Shown here in pieces: positions 1 to 11,843 of a stretch of DNA of 64,000 bases. How positions within the stretch are numbered: position 1 is the first letter of the stretch; each line of letters begins with the position of its first letter. Source of the DNA: Heliocidaris tuberculata. Taxonomy: Eukaryota > Echinodermata > Echinoidea > Camarodonta > Echinometridae. A program made the translations under genes and the position numbers. Below the pieces are notes generated by a model. That model saw nothing but the letters and a program-made list of their open reading frames with translations. It was not told the DNA's origin and did no database searches. The DNA lies in contig CM046851.1 of the NCBI GenBank assembly GCA_025618425.1, positions 5,001,024-5,065,023 on the forward strand, written 5' to 3'.

Positions 1-51
1 AAGTGTTCCTTTTACTTCAAATAAGTGCCCCTACAGTGTGAAATTGGGGCA

Positions 52-142
52 ACCTCGCTAGTCATAAGGACCGGTATTCATAACGCGTGTTAAAATGAAT
101 AGCGGTTTTCTATGAATAGCAGATGAATAGCGAGCGGACCCC
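52..142 (+). repeat. GCTATTCAT inverted-repeat family, copy 1
   Basis: A short copy built of alternating ATTCATA and TGAATAGCG words, starting CCTCGCTAGTCATAAGG and ending GCGAGCGGACCCC. Fuller copies lie at 5751-6008 and, in reverse orientation, at 32946-33206. The internal complementary words would fold into a cruciform-like structure. Confidence 0.7.
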
Positions 143-418
143 GTGAAATCGTCTTCACACTGTTAAATTCGAGTGTTTTAACATTGTGAATCACATCTTC
201 ACATTGTGAGCGAGTAAATTCACATTGTGAAATCGAAAATCACTATACGTGAACACTCTGTGGTAAACCACACTGTGGAGGTGTCCACAGTGTGAAATCA
301 TCTACAATCTGTTAAATTCGAGCGTTTTAACATTCATGAATCACATCTTCACAGAGTCGACTATACTGTGAACACACTGTGAACACACATATGGGACACT
401 GTGTTATTTTCGGCAGAG
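143..418 (+). repeat. CACAGTGTG foldback element, copy 1 (left end lost)
   Basis: This copy matches the complete element at 16859-17146 through shared words such as CACTCTGTGGTAAACCACAC and GTTTTAACATTGTGAATCAC. The right end reads ACACTGTGTTATTTTCGGCAG, a slightly changed terminal repeat. The left terminal repeat is missing and the copy abuts the GCTATTCAT repeat directly. Confidence 0.65.
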
Positions 419-963
419 ATCCTTTATATTCCTGCCCGTTCCACATTCTTACAATTTGATTTTAATACCGTTGATAATTGCCAGAGGCCTATTAAAATCT
501 GAGAGGTGCCCCTTCTTCCTTGACAACTGTCCCTTTTCCTTTGTAAGAAGTGCCCTTCCCCTTCTATGAAGTGCCATTTTCGTTCTTGATAAGGGCCTCT
601 TTTTTCTTCCTCCATAATTTGTGCCCCTAAGAGCAACTTAACTTTAATTTCGTCACATTTATATTTGATATAGTTATGTTAATTTTTAGAGGTATTTTCA
701 GTCTCTCATGCCGAGACTGTGTTTAGAAACCTTTTACAGAGCTGGGTATTTCCTCTTTATAAGATGTTATTACTCACCATGCAGCCTCACAGATCTTTAA
801 AAAAATTACTCACTCGCTTCACTGGCTCCCACAATAATATGTAGGTCAGCAAACCCAACTGCAAAATTTTTAAAAAATTATGTTACAGCATGTTAGAGAG
901 AAACATAACTGAAATCCCTTTAAATGTAATCACAATATAGGGTACAGGCTATATGCCAATGAT

Positions 964-1030
964 TAGAGATTGTATATATATTTTTCCCGTTGTATACAAC
1001 GGGAAAAAAATATATATATACAATCTCTAA
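964..1030. repeat. Near-perfect 67-bp palindrome
   Basis: The left arm begins TTAGAGATTGTATATATA and the right arm ends with its complement; the centre is GTTGTATACAAC. One A/T-run length difference is the only irregularity. It would form a long hairpin in single-stranded DNA or RNA. Confidence 0.8.
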
Positions 1031-1289
1031 ACATGCCCTTTTTTTAAAACCAGAAATAGCCCTTGATTACCGGTGCCCCCAAACTTTGGAAATTACTGCT
1101 CAATATTGCGATCATACCACCCCCCCCCCCCCCCCCCCTGCACCGGATTTACACAGGTGCATTATATAACTGTTATAAAAAAGAGTTTCGGCGTCTGAAA
1201 CAGACTTGGCCTAAGTATATCCCCAGACCCCTGCAATGTCTTCAATTTTGAATTGATGGCATCCTCCTACTCCCTCATTCGAGATTCAG

Positions 1290-1350
<61 letters not shown>

Positions 1351-2496
1351 CCTAAATAATTGTTTCTTATTTCAACCTCAACTCTTTCCCAGTCCCCCTT
1401 CTATCTTCAAGGAGCTTCAATATCAGACTTACCCGGGCTACGGAAACGCGCACCTATAATCTCCCCAATAATATACTCGGACTATAATAATCATGTGCAT
1501 CTTAATAATATGTGATGATTCTGTGATGATTCTGAGATTTTTCCCCTTGGTGTATCGGGGCATCCCCCGGCAATAAAGAGTTTGTTTCCTCATGCAGTAT
1601 ATATCATGAATGATTCTGACAAATGTGTTTCAGCCCCCCCCCCCTCATATAGGGTCACCATCCTGCGTATTTACACAAATTGATATTCAAATATAGAGAT
1701 TTAAGATATAAAGATTACACATGAAATAAACAATTTCGCATCATTTCCATTATTTGATATCAAAGATGGCGCTATTGTACTTGCTCTAAAGACCTAGTTG
1801 AGTGAATAACTAAGGCGGTACAATTATTGCCCATGCCTTCCCTTTTGAAAGGGAACCCTTGCTGTGTCTGGGGGGGGGGGGGGGGTTACTGGGAGGTTCC
1901 TCGACAAATTTTGCCGCGTTTTTCGATTCGCTGCATTTCATTGCACACCACTTTTTTTACTTTTTTCTGTCAAGTCTTGCGCATAATTATATCTTTTTGA
2001 CACCAATACGAAAATCGGTCTTCCGTTACCGAGTCACGTGACCTTTTCTGACCTTATGTCAGCTCGAAAACTACAATTTCTGAATTTTGTGTACAAAACG
2101 AATGGGAACCGCATTTTCCAAAATAAACCAGTACAGGATAAAGCGTTAAGTGTCCCCTTTCGATTTCTTTTTACCAAAAATGCATGTCACGATATGGTGT
2201 GATAATTTATTTATATATTTAGGCCTATTTTGTGCTTATCAGATTTTTTTGAAATGGGCACCAAACGTCCTGTTTTCGCTCCTAATGAAATAGCTTCATA
2301 CTTAATCAAAATATTTTTTTTTTAATAGACTAGCTCAATTTACAGTATATAGTTTATTGTTTGGTCATGCATAGAGGAGAAGTACATAACATAACAAATA
2401 AAAGTCTACATTTCTTTTTGGTAGAGATAGCATGAGGATAATATTTCGACTATTTTTTTATTTATTTCAGTGACATGGCATTGCAATAAATAAACT

Positions 2497-2547
<51 letters not shown>

Positions 2548-3774
2548 GGGGGTAAAGAGGGACTCAGACTGGAGGGATACCGTTGTAATGCCGTAGTTGC
2601 ACCAAAATGCAACTATGCAATATGCAAGCAACTTGTGTATAATAATTTCCGTGCACTAGGCCTATTTAGTTCGTTCGGAAAATTAACGCGATCTATTTTT
2701 TTTTTTCATATATAAATCTAGCACGAAGTGGATGACGTTTTTGGGGTTTTTTTCTCCAAGTATATAGCCATGCGGTACATTAGTTACGTATTTACTGTGA
2801 AAGCAGACATAAAAATACAATACGATTCCATCTTTCTGAAATATATATTTCGAAATAAACGTTTCAATTGAAACATTTGGGAGGATTTTCATGTTTGTTT
2901 ACGAATCTAATAGATATATACCGAGGATTCAAGTAAAACCCAGCGATTTTGATACTTCGACCGGATACTTGTGGGGAATAGCGGAAATCTCTATATCAAT
3001 TCCGGATTGGAAACGGAAAAAAATATGCGCTGAACTTTTCATGCCATTATAGAATATACACACCCTAGCACGTTATGACATCGACTGTCACACTGGAGTA
3101 TAATAGCGATTTTAACTGGAAAAAATATATGGCCATATACCGTTCCAAATTTATAAAACATTTCATAATGCATTTGCATCACTATGTTCAACAAAAGAAA
3201 ATCAAATCAAAGAAAATCTATTATTATATCTATTCGATTCGATTGTCCACCCCTTGCAATGACTGCCTGAATTCAATGCCTGCAGAAAGAGTTCTTGTAT
3301 TTATTGCAAAAGTTCAAGTGTCAAGAGATAAATCGAAAATGATGGTCTAGGTAGTCTAAATAATGTAACAAAATCAAATAGAAAAATGAGGGGATTGAGA
3401 TATAAATTTGATATAAATTTGTTTATTCAGGTGAAATTTATTTGGGCGTAGGCATATACCATCAAGAAAATTAGTGAAATCAGGGATAGGATTATTTCCC
3501 GAGGAGTCGTGTAATATAAGCCAAACATGCAAATAAAGATATAAGATATGGCCTCATTATCACATCTCCAAACTATTTCACGGTGCTACTCTGCTCAAAG
3601 TAAATGAAAGATATATAAACCAAACTACGAACAATGATATAAGATATGACGTCAATATCACTTTTTTTTTTACAAACTATTTCATGGTGTTACTGCACTC
3701 AAAGAAAATGAAAGAAATGGTATATAGTAACGAATATAGAAAGGAAATGCGCTCCGTTTCGTGTCGACTCTTTC
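1031..3774. other. Intergenic stretch with microsatellites and homopolymer tracts
   Basis: It holds poly-C (about 1119-1138), (CT)n at 1291-1345, poly-G near 1869-1885, and (GA)n plus poly-G at 2498-2552. No gene is seen; ORFs are simple-sequence artefacts. Confidence 0.7.
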
Positions 3775-4663
3775 AAAGGGAAAGTCCACCCTGATATTAT
3801 GTTAATTTGACTAAAAGAAGAAAAATGAGAGAAACAGATTAGTGAAAGTTTGAGCAAAAGTCGATAAGAAATAGGAGAGCTATGAATTTTTGAAGTTGTA
3901 ATCAATCAATCACAAATTGGCAACTCTGTGACGTATCTTGCGAGCTCCTCTCCCGTTTGCTCAGCCTACAGAAAATCTCATAAATGTTCATTTTCTTAGT
4001 TTTGATGAAGGAATAGATTTGTTTCATACAGGTTTTGTGTAAAAACATATGAGCAATGATTATATCTAAGGTGCATGTATGATTGAATATTTTCTTTAGA
4101 GAAAAGGTAAGTTAATGATTTTGAGGGTAAAGGGCAAATGGGAGAGGAGCTCGAAAGAAACGTCACGGAGTTACAACTTCAAAAATTCATAACTTTCTTA
4201 TTTCTCATCATATCTTGCTCAAACCTTCATCGGTCTGTTTCTTTAAAGGGTACCAATCACCCAAAAATATTTTACTCTGTATGTTAGAGGTTCCATGTCA
4301 TTCTACCGTATTCCAAATATGGGCTTCGAATATCACTTCTATAAAGATATATTGCAAGTTTAATTATAAAACATAAAAGCGACTCATGAGTAGACTACTC
4401 AACGCACCCGTACGCGCTCGCCAAGATAAAGGCTCGCGCGGAACCCAACTTGGAGGTTCGGTTCCGCGCGAGCAGCTTCATGTTATCCTTTATTTCCTTC
4501 ATACTCCTAAACTGTTGACCTATAGAATTTCAGATAAAGTTCTTTGAGGTTAATTTTATACCTCCTAGCGGTATACAAATTCTTTTTTTTCAGGTGGTTG
4601 GTACACTTTGATTTTTCTGCTTCTTTTAAAACCAACTGGTGATCAGGGTGGACTTCCCCTTTT
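3775..4663. mobile_element. Long-inverted-repeat element, copy 1 (interrupted by a second element)
   Basis: The left end AAAGGGAAAGTCCACCCTGA pairs with the right end, which reads TCAGGGTGGACTTCCCC. Internal arms are shared with the copy at 9715-10219, including the words ATTTTTGAAGTTGTAATCAA and CATACAGGTTTT. Another inverted-repeat element (4245-4609) sits inside its right arm. No transposase ORF is present, so it is non-autonomous. Confidence 0.75.
4245..4609. mobile_element. Nested inverted-repeat element within the right arm of the 3775 element
   Basis: The ends are AAAGGGTACCAATCACCC and AGGTGGTTGGTACACTTT, complementary with few mismatches. The outer element's arm resumes right after it, as seen by comparison with the uninterrupted copy at 9715-10219. 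TTAA flanks the left end (4243-4246). A GC-rich 13-bp-stem hairpin (GCTCGCGCGGAAC at 4432-4444 with its complement at 4461-4473) lies inside. Confidence 0.7.
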
Positions 4664-4741
4664 TAAAAATCCAAACTGAAATAAATCTGGCTTCAGTGAG
4701 CTTTCATGAATGCAATCGCAATACCTCAGTCACACCCCAAA

Positions 4742-4908
4742 CAGGGACGGATCTAGCTTTTTTCCAAGGGGGGGGGGGGGGGTTTGAGGGGCTGAGTATT
4801 ATGATGGCGTTTTCCTATGCACATTAAATGTTTACTTGGCAGCCCAAGGGGGGGGGGGGGTTAAACCCCCTAAACCCCCCCCCCCCCCCCCCCGTAGATC
4901 CGCCACTG
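4742..4908. mobile_element. hAT-like miniature element with poly-G/poly-C core
   Basis: The ends are CAGGGACGGATCTA and TAGATCCGCCACTG, the same terminal sequence class as the elements at 17268, 36221 and 52542. The interior is mostly poly-G and poly-C runs. An exact 8-bp target duplication is not clear here. Confidence 0.6.
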
Positions 4909-4993
4909 CCAAACCGATTCCAGGCCGACATCAAACCGAACGATTCTTGGAATTGGCCATATAGGCGTAATGTTACTGTTTTTGTTCGGTCAG

Positions 4994-5136
4994 TGGGGCG
5001 TTTCATCAAGACTGTCTTGTCAGTGATTTTTACCTACAAATTTGCTCTCAGCCAATCAGATGCAAGAGTTTCAGTAGCTTATAACAGTTATTGCAAGTTT
5101 TCATTGATGACAAGTTTTATATGAAACAAGGCCCTG
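4994..5136. mobile_element. Palindromic foldback element (CCAATCAGATGCAA family), copy 1
   Basis: It starts GGGGCGTTTCATCAAG and ends ATATGAAACAAGGCCCTGG around a conserved core AAATTTGCTCTCAGCCAATC and AGTAGCTTATAACAGTT. The other copies are at 10306-10443, 62276-62405 and 62494-62640. There is no coding capacity. Confidence 0.7.
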
Positions 5137-5551
5137 GTTGTCGTTATTGTGTCGGTCTTGTCGGTGTGACTATGGACTATATGGTATTAACACGTCACGT
5201 TGTCTGTTGAAAGTCAGAAGGGCGTTGACTCTTAAAACCCTTTCGAGACATTTGACCATATTTGCGGTTTGGCTCAATAACTTTTGATTCAGAGCTCTAA
5301 AAAATATACCGGATGCATGAGTAGAAAAAGCAAAAATTTCTGCGCACACTATGTCCATTTGCGTTTGATGACAGGAATTAAAAAAAAATGAAAATAAGTG
5401 TTAAAATCCTTGAATTGGCAACACATTGAGAGGTTCAAAATCAATGTTTTTATCATAATGGGCAAATTTTTTCAACTTTTCGACAAAATTCCCGACCATG
5501 GTTTATTGTTTTCAAAGATATTACATCTTATTAGAACCAGCCTGCAAAAAC

Positions 5552-5725
5552 CAGGGTGTTAATTTAACACCATCTCGGTATCAATACTGGTCTACCCAAG
5601 ATAAATGTTAAAACAACACCAGTTAGTGTTAAAACAAGCCAGTTTGATTCGAAACTGGTGTTGTTTTAGCACTTATCTGGTGTAGCCTAATATAGATACG
5701 CAGATGGTGTTGATTTAACACCCTG
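5552..5725. mobile_element. 174-bp inverted-repeat element (CAGGGTGTTAATTTAACAC ends)
   Basis: About 24 bp at each end are complementary with one or two mismatches, and a second inverted pair (AACACCAGTT / AACTGGTGTT) lies in the middle, so the element is nearly a double hairpin. Confidence 0.7.
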
Positions 5726-5750
5726 TTGTTGTTTTTTTTTTTGGGGGGGG

Positions 5751-6008
5751 TACCTCGCTAGTCATAAGGACCGCTATTCATAAGGACCACTTATTCCACG
5801 TGACTAAATGAATAGCAGTTTTGTACGAATTATAGCGGTCCTTCTGAATAGCGAGCAAACCATAGACAAATTACCTCGCTATTTATAAGGATATCATTGA
5901 TAAGGACCACTATTCATAACTACTCATAAGGACCGCTATTCATAGCGCGTGTTTAATGAATAGCGGTTTTCTATGAATAGCGGTTCTTATTAATAGCGAG
6001 CGGACCCG
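5751..6008 (+). repeat. GCTATTCAT inverted-repeat family, copy 2
   Basis: It begins CCTCGCTAGTCATAAGGACC and ends GCGAGCGGACCC, with many TCATAAGGACC and TGAATAGCGG words in both orientations. It matches copy 3 at 32946-33206 in reverse. Confidence 0.7.
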
Positions 6009-6041
6009 GGTTTTTGCAGTGCATGTAGCACTAAAAAAGAA

Positions 6042-6073
<32 letters not shown>

Positions 6074-7509
6074 GAAAAAAAATGTTGTTGCCAATTTGAA
6101 GAACAAAATGTGATCAATTTAGTCCTCAAATAATTCCTGTCACGAAAGGGTAAAAGTATGAGTTATAATGCTCTTCTGGCTCTCAGCAGACGTTAATGGA
6201 TTTTTATCTACTTTCTGCCTTTTATGCTTTTCGTCCACTTTCACGATGTTAACCACGATATATAACGAGCTATGAAGATCCTGTAGTATATTTAGCACAT
6301 ACTTAAAACATGACACTTCTTGAACATGTCGTGATTGTCAAATCTTTTTGTCTCCAATATGATTGTTATTTAGTGTTATTATCTTATATTGATATTATTT
6401 TTTAAATATCTCGTTTGGAAATTGTTATTATTTCTTGTTATTATTTCTTGTTATTATTTTTTAATATCTCGTTTCTAAGTGAGGTGAAAATGATGGGTTT
6501 GTGAAACATAATGTAGAGTACAAGCTGTCCGTGCATGATATCCTTTGAACGTCAGAAATAAGATGTGCTCATCATGATGTTTCACGCCCACCTTACGTTC
6601 ACGTCACGCTGAAACGGGATGTTTCTAAAGTTTTGAATGAACGTCGAAAAGCACTATCTCACGGTGCGAAAAATTACACGACCTGTATTAAAGTTATCAT
6701 GAAACTAACATGATACGCATAAGCTTCACATATTCAAATACAATTGTGTTTCAGATCATGAAATTCTGGGAGAGATTTGACTACTAATAAGGTCGACCTG
6801 TTCAGAAAGTGCCACGATAAGTTACGAGCTTAGTACGTTCTAAACACTACACTGAAGGATCTTCAGAGCTCGGTTTAATTTGTGTTTAAGTCTTTGAGAT
6901 CGTAATTGTGAGCGAGAGGTCTCATTCTTTTGAACCACTTTATATCTGACCATGACATCAATTTCTCTATTTTGAGAGTCCTACTTGTCTATCTTCACCT
7001 CGATATTTCTTTTGTATAGAGCAAATACCGTTTAATAAGAGAACTAATAACCGCCCTGAGCTAATACGTCATTACAATTTTGATACTAAAATAGGATCTA
7101 ATTGGATATAACTTGACACCTTCGTTCCATATCTGCGTAAGCGTAACATAAGAGGACACTCTCATCTTGTTTCATATATTATCTTATTCCCAAAATCGAG
7201 AAAGCTTTATTGCACCTATATAGTATTAAATGCCGAGTGTTCCATCAATTTTCAACGATAGCCATATTTGCCGACTGATGTTTGCAGATATCTCATTGCA
7301 TATTGACATTTCTCGGCCGCATGGTGTTGATAAAGTGGAGCAAATTGAATTGTCTCAGCTCGCCTATTGGCTTCTTGTAGAAACCGATTAAAAAAAATGA
7401 GGTGTGCAGTATAATAGGCGGCTGTACGACACATCCTCTAGTGACAATAATGCTCCACGGTAACTGTAAACTAACTGAATTCTGGATTTAAAGCCTGCAT
7501 CAAACACTT

Positions 7510-7570
7510 TACATAACACTAACCCTAAACCTAACCTAAACCCAATTGCAACCCTAACCTATAACCCTAT
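7510..7570 (+). repeat. Degenerate telomere-like CCCTAA words
   Basis: Several imperfect CCCTAA/CCTAAC units (for example AACCCTAAACCTAACC) run for about 60 bp. They are too few and irregular for a telomere; an interstitial relic or chance low-complexity sequence. Confidence 0.4.
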
Positions 7571-8234
7571 TACTTAGACGAAAAAAGTCAGGAGGCCGGG
7601 ATAATGTCGGAGCACCTAGAGTGTGTTTAAATCAATTTCTTAATCGGATTCGATACGAAAAACCGTCAGGTTTTCCAAACTACTTTTTGACGATTCCCCC
7701 CCCCCCCCCTCTTTCAACACGAAGACAGTTCCTTATTCAAACTCGAAGCATGAAGCTCACTATGAGCACTGGCGTACTCAGACTTGTTGAACGGTGGGCC
7801 GGGGGGGGGGGGTGCACAGACAGTGGAGTATCTAGGGATATGGCGCCAGGGAAATTAATAAAATTGCCCCTCCCTATCCCAAACTTATCTTCGTAACTGT
7901 ACAAGCGAGGGAACAAAGTGACCAAGTTGTATTTATTTCCTTCTTCATATTTTAACCCTCAAAAACGCAATATCTTATGCAATTTTATCCAGGAAATTCC
8001 GCACAGAGGCACTACATGTACATTAGAGTGATAGAGTTTTTAAACATTGATGAACGGTTTTCGATTCATTCTTTCTCAAACGAGGCGAAAATTAACCAAA
8101 CCCATGGATAAATATAGGCCTAGTCGAGAATAGACGTACGGGCACACTTTCGGGAGGGGGGGGGGGGGGGGGGGGGCTTACGCCTTTTGCCCGAATAGCA
8201 ACTTTTCAGTCTATACATTTTTGCGAGCGAGCAG

Positions 8235-8269
<35 letters not shown>

Positions 8270-8720
8270 GGTGCCCCCAATATGAGAACTCTAAAAAGCT
8301 TGGGGCTTCAGTTTTCCATCATTCTAATACTGGGTCGAGGACACTTCACTCTGTTCAAATCAAATGTGTCTAGCCTACTCTCATTATAGACTCTGTCCCA
8401 AGAGGCGAGAAGTAATTGGATGGTCTATACTCAAATCTCAAATAAATTTACTTTCATTGAGCGGAGCCTATTTATTCTGTCTGGAAGGTCGACTAATATT
8501 TCATTCTTATCATGTGATAATATTTGTTGCACAACTCATGTAACCAGAGCTAGAAACGGAATGTATCCTTCTTATCACTCAGTAAAATTGGGAATGCTTC
8601 ATTCGATTAAATTATATATGATATTAATCCGAACATAACACCATGTACAATCCTCTTCAGAATAATGATAATAAAAGACAAAGTTTTATCTTTTTTTAAA
8701 CAATGCACATAATTTTTTAT

Positions 8721-9085
8721 GAGATTTGATGTGAAAATTCTAACTGCCTATGATCCTATAGGCTTTGTATACACAATGACCTGTAAGCGTTCATGGGGGG
8801 GGGGGGGGGGGTTAGGTTTACTAGATGCTTGAGTCATAGTATAAGTGTAGGCAATTGATTCAGCAGCACATCCCAAATTGTATTTGTTATTAGAACGCAG
8901 AGATTTGATGTGAAAATTCTAACTGCCTATGATCCTATAGGCTTTGTATACACAATGACCTGTAAGCGTTCATGGGGGGGGGGGGGGGGGGGGGGGTTAG
9001 GTTTACTAGATGCTTGAGTCATAGTATAAGTGTAGGCAATTGATTCAGCAGCACATCCCAAATTGTATTTGTTATTAGAACGCAG
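8721..9085 (+). repeat. Very recent tandem duplication (two units of 179 and 186 bp)
   Basis: The unit starts GAGATTTGATGTGAAAATTC and ends TTATTAGAACGCA; copies begin at 8721 and 8900. They look identical apart from the length of an internal poly-G run (longer in the second copy). Confidence 0.85.
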
Positions 9086-9714
9086 AAATAAAAGCAAACA
9101 AACAAACAAACAAACAAATGAAATCAAGTAGAAATAACACAGTTTCTACGTAATCTGTTATTTATTTCTTTACTAATATAACCCAAATTTTTGTTCTGCA
9201 TTATAGTATCAGGTATGTTTCTATTAGAAGTAACGATTTCATTAATACACATTAATTCCAATCCCATTCAATGCAACTTCGGTTTTCATTATAAAAAAAT
9301 CAAGCGTTAGCAAATGTTTGTTAAAAGATTGCCAGATCTAACTCATGACAAAAGCTGACAGAAGAAATGATATGTTCCCATACTGTTACTAAGATCTCTC
9401 ACTCGCTCTCTTTCTCCCCCCCTCTCTCTCTTTCTCTCTTCTTTTCTCTCTGTCCCTCTCTCTTTCTCTGAACACCGACCAGTGTTGTCATTGGCGTATC
9501 AAGGATTATTTTGCTGGGGAGACATTCTTCAAAATATCTGACATCTCCCCCCAAAATAAATGGAACCCCCCCCCCCCCCCACACACACAGACCAAATGTT
9601 ATGGCATTTTCAGTGCATTGTTATCTCCGAAATTCCTGTCAAGAAAAGAAAGTTTATTACATTTTACAGGGGCACAATAACTTCAAAAATATCTGACAAG
9701 TCAAATAAATGTTG

Positions 9715-10219
9715 TAAGGGAAAGTCCACCCTGATAATAAGTTGGTTTTAAAAGAAGAAGAAAAATTAAAGAAACAGATCAGTGAAGGTTTGAGCAAAAT
9801 CTGATAAGAAATAAGAAAGTTATGAATTTTTGAAGTTGTAATCAACCAAACACAAATTGGCAACTCCTAATTTGCTCAGTACAGAGAATTTCATAAATTT
9901 TCATTTTCTGTTGAAGGCATAAATTTGTTTCATACAGGTTTTTTAAAAAAAACATATGAGCAAAGATTATATCTGAGGTGCATGCGTGATTGAATATTTT
10001 CTTTAGATAACTGGAAATTAATGATATTTGGGGTACAGGGCAAACGAGAAAGGAACTCGTAAGATACGTCACTGAATTGCCAATTTTGTTGGTGTACTTC
10101 AAATATTCAAAACTTTCTTGTTTCTCATCGTATTTTGCTCAAAACTTCACTGATCTATTTCCTTAATTTTTCTACTTCTTTTAAAACCAACTTATTATCA
10201 AGGTGTACTTTCCCTTTAA
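9715..10219. mobile_element. Long-inverted-repeat element, copy 2 (complete)
   Basis: The left end TAAGGGAAAGTCCACCCTGA pairs with the right end TATCAAGGTGTACTTTCCCTTTAA. The complementary arms run for over 120 bp. TTAA-like bases flank the right end. It is non-autonomous, homologous to 3775-4663, and serves as the uninterrupted reference. Confidence 0.75.
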
Positions 10220-10305
10220 TAAGAGTAAAGCAGATTTTTCAGGGGCCGTGCGTCCCTGTACCCTCTGGATCCGCTCTTGGTTGTAGAACTTTCTCTGCTG
10301 TATCT

Positions 10306-10443
10306 GGGGAGCGTTTCATCAAGCATTTTGTCGGTGATTTTTACCGACAAATTTGCTCTCAGCCAATCAGATGCAAGGATTTCAGTAGCTTATAACAGTT
10401 GTCGGTAAAAATCACTGACAAAACACTTGATGAAACGCTCCCC
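10306..10443. mobile_element. Palindromic foldback element, copy 2
   Basis: A 138-bp near-palindrome bounded by GGGGAGCGTTTCATCAAG and CTTGATGAAACGCTCCCC, with TGTCGGT(G)ATTTTTACCGACA near the left arm and its partner on the right. It is the best preserved of the four copies. Confidence 0.8.
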
Positions 10444-11126
10444 TGGCATGAAAACTGTTGGCATTGGTCCAAAGTTTTTATTTTCATTTTTTTTTTTTTT
10501 TTACATTGTAAGATTCTTAAATCAATTTGTACGATGATCCCAGATCCATTTTGATGGTTTTTGTTGGTATCTTGGACATAAGTTGAAAGTGATATTTGAT
10601 CAAACGAAAGGTAAACTGTAAAGTTGGCTTTTTGTCGATTTCATTGTTGTGGAAATATAGAAAATGTACGCCAGTAAAAAACGCACGACGATGGAAAGCA
10701 TAGATGAAAGAAATGTATTTTTCAGCAGCTTGGCAAATAGTTACAAAGCTGTGTGATGGAGCACTCTGAGAGTATATAAAGAAAGATTGTTTACCTAGCA
10801 TGCAAGTCAAAGAAAGTCAACTTTTGAAACACATAAGCATATTTGATATTGACAAATTGATTTGGGGGATCTCCGTATGGAGAGTGCAGAACACTATCTC
10901 GAATCATTTTTCTTCCTTCTCCGTTTCTTCAAGATACGTAATCAATTCAGTTAGGACGTGTAAGAGATAAAGAATATGTCGTCTAATCGAAATTGTAACC
11001 AAGAATTATTTTTAAAAATAAATCAAATATAAATCCCATTTTTTTGTAAATGAAAGAGCGAAATGACATATACCGTAGTAATAGATCTTTCAAAGAAATA
11101 TATTAAAAAATGAGACTGAAGAGAAA

Positions 11127-11131
<5 letters not shown>

Positions 11132-11171
<40 letters not shown>
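11132..11171 (+). repeat. (GA)n microsatellite
   Basis: About 40 bp of uninterrupted GA units followed by a purine-rich stretch to about 11280. It accounts for the long serine/leucine ORFs on the opposite strand. Confidence 0.9.
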
Positions 11172-11174
<3 letters not shown>

Positions 11175-11460
11175 GGAAAGAGAGGGCCAAAGAGAAAGCA
11201 AAGGGAGGGAGGGGACGAGAGAACCAAACAAGAAAAGGAGAGTAGAATAAGAAATATAAGACGTAGAAGAAGAAAATAAAAGAGCAGACCGTAATTTGTA
11301 GCATTTGTGGTGAGAACGAAATGTGACATTAAAGAGGTAAGATGCCATACAAAAAACAAAAAAAACAAAAAAAAATAGGGAAGAAATAACTTATATAATA
11401 AATCATATTCAGAATGCACGTGTATTGTCTCATGCCAGGTATATGGATGTACGCGCGTCG

Positions 11461-11755
11461 ACCAATCACAATCCGTTCTTTTGCCATTGCTACACGGACA
11501 AGCTCAACAACTTCCAGAGAAGCTCCGCATTACATCATATTTAAACCAACATCGCTACCAACACCACCACCGTCACCAGTTTGGCTCCGGAGCTATATCC
11601 ATCAAAGCCACCTTTTGTAAAATTCGTCTCTCTTCGTCGTGTTGCATTACGTTTATTATATTTGAAGGAGTTCAACATTATTGAAGATTCTGCATCTCGA
11701 CATGCTCGAAGGGGATATTTCATACAAGAATGACTAGCTTTATCTTATCAACAAA
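11461..11755 (+). promoter_or_regulatory. Candidate core promoter and 5' leader of the receptor gene
   Basis: A CCAAT box (ACCAATCA, 11461-11468) lies about 70 bp before a TATA-like TATTTAAA (11538-11545). That spacing would place transcription start near 11570 and leave a leader of roughly 185 nt. A short upstream ATG at 11730 opens a nine-codon ORF that terminates at TGA overlapping the chosen start region (ATG at 11756), which could dampen translation. The assignment rests only on these motifs and their distance from the signal-peptide exon. Confidence 0.35.
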
Positions 11756-11843
11756 ATGAACTTAATTACAATGGCAAACAAAGTTTGGGCGAAGTGTTGG
11801 CTCGCTTCTCTTGTACTTTTCTTCATAGGGACACCAGTATTCG
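11756..11843 (+). CDS. Exon 1: start codon and signal peptide
   Basis: ATG at 11756 opens a 29-residue leader with a short polar start (MNLITMANKVWAKC), a hydrophobic core (LASLLVLFFIG) and a small-residue end (TPVFG), typical of secretory signal peptides. The earlier ATG at 11730 is closed by a stop, so 11756 (or the in-frame ATG at 11771) is the start. The donor is GTAAGT right after 11843, phase 1. The next exon completes a Gly codon and continues NTLEIVNIS, so the join is in frame. Confidence 0.8.

Larger units (their letters stand above)
5541..6021. mobile_element. Composite of two inverted-repeat elements
   Basis: The outer ends CCTGCAAAAACCAGGG and CCCGGGTTTTTGCAGTG are complementary. 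Inside are a smaller element at 5552-5725 (ends CAGGGTGTTAATTTAACACC and GGTGTTGATTTAACACCCTG) and GCTATTCAT repeat copy 2 at 5751-6008. A T/G run separates them. Confidence 0.65.
1..11412. other. Intergenic region upstream of the receptor gene, no credible gene
   Basis: Every ORF here is short, repeat-derived or built of simple sequence. Contents are separate inverted-repeat elements (listed individually), (CT)n/(GA)n runs, poly-C, poly-G and poly-A tracts, and unannotated AT-rich DNA. Stretches 419-963, 6022-7500, 9086-9400 and 10444-11022 show nothing I can name. Confidence 0.7.

Noticed and set aside
7510..7570. Telomere repeat
   Set aside because: Units are few and irregular; the flanks are ordinary sequence.
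8721..9085. CRISPR-like direct repeat
   Set aside because: Only two units, in a eukaryotic genome, with no short repeat-spacer structure.
11090..11419. Minus-strand hydrophobic ORFs that could be membrane proteins
   Set aside because: They are translations of the (GA)n run and its purine-rich flank.
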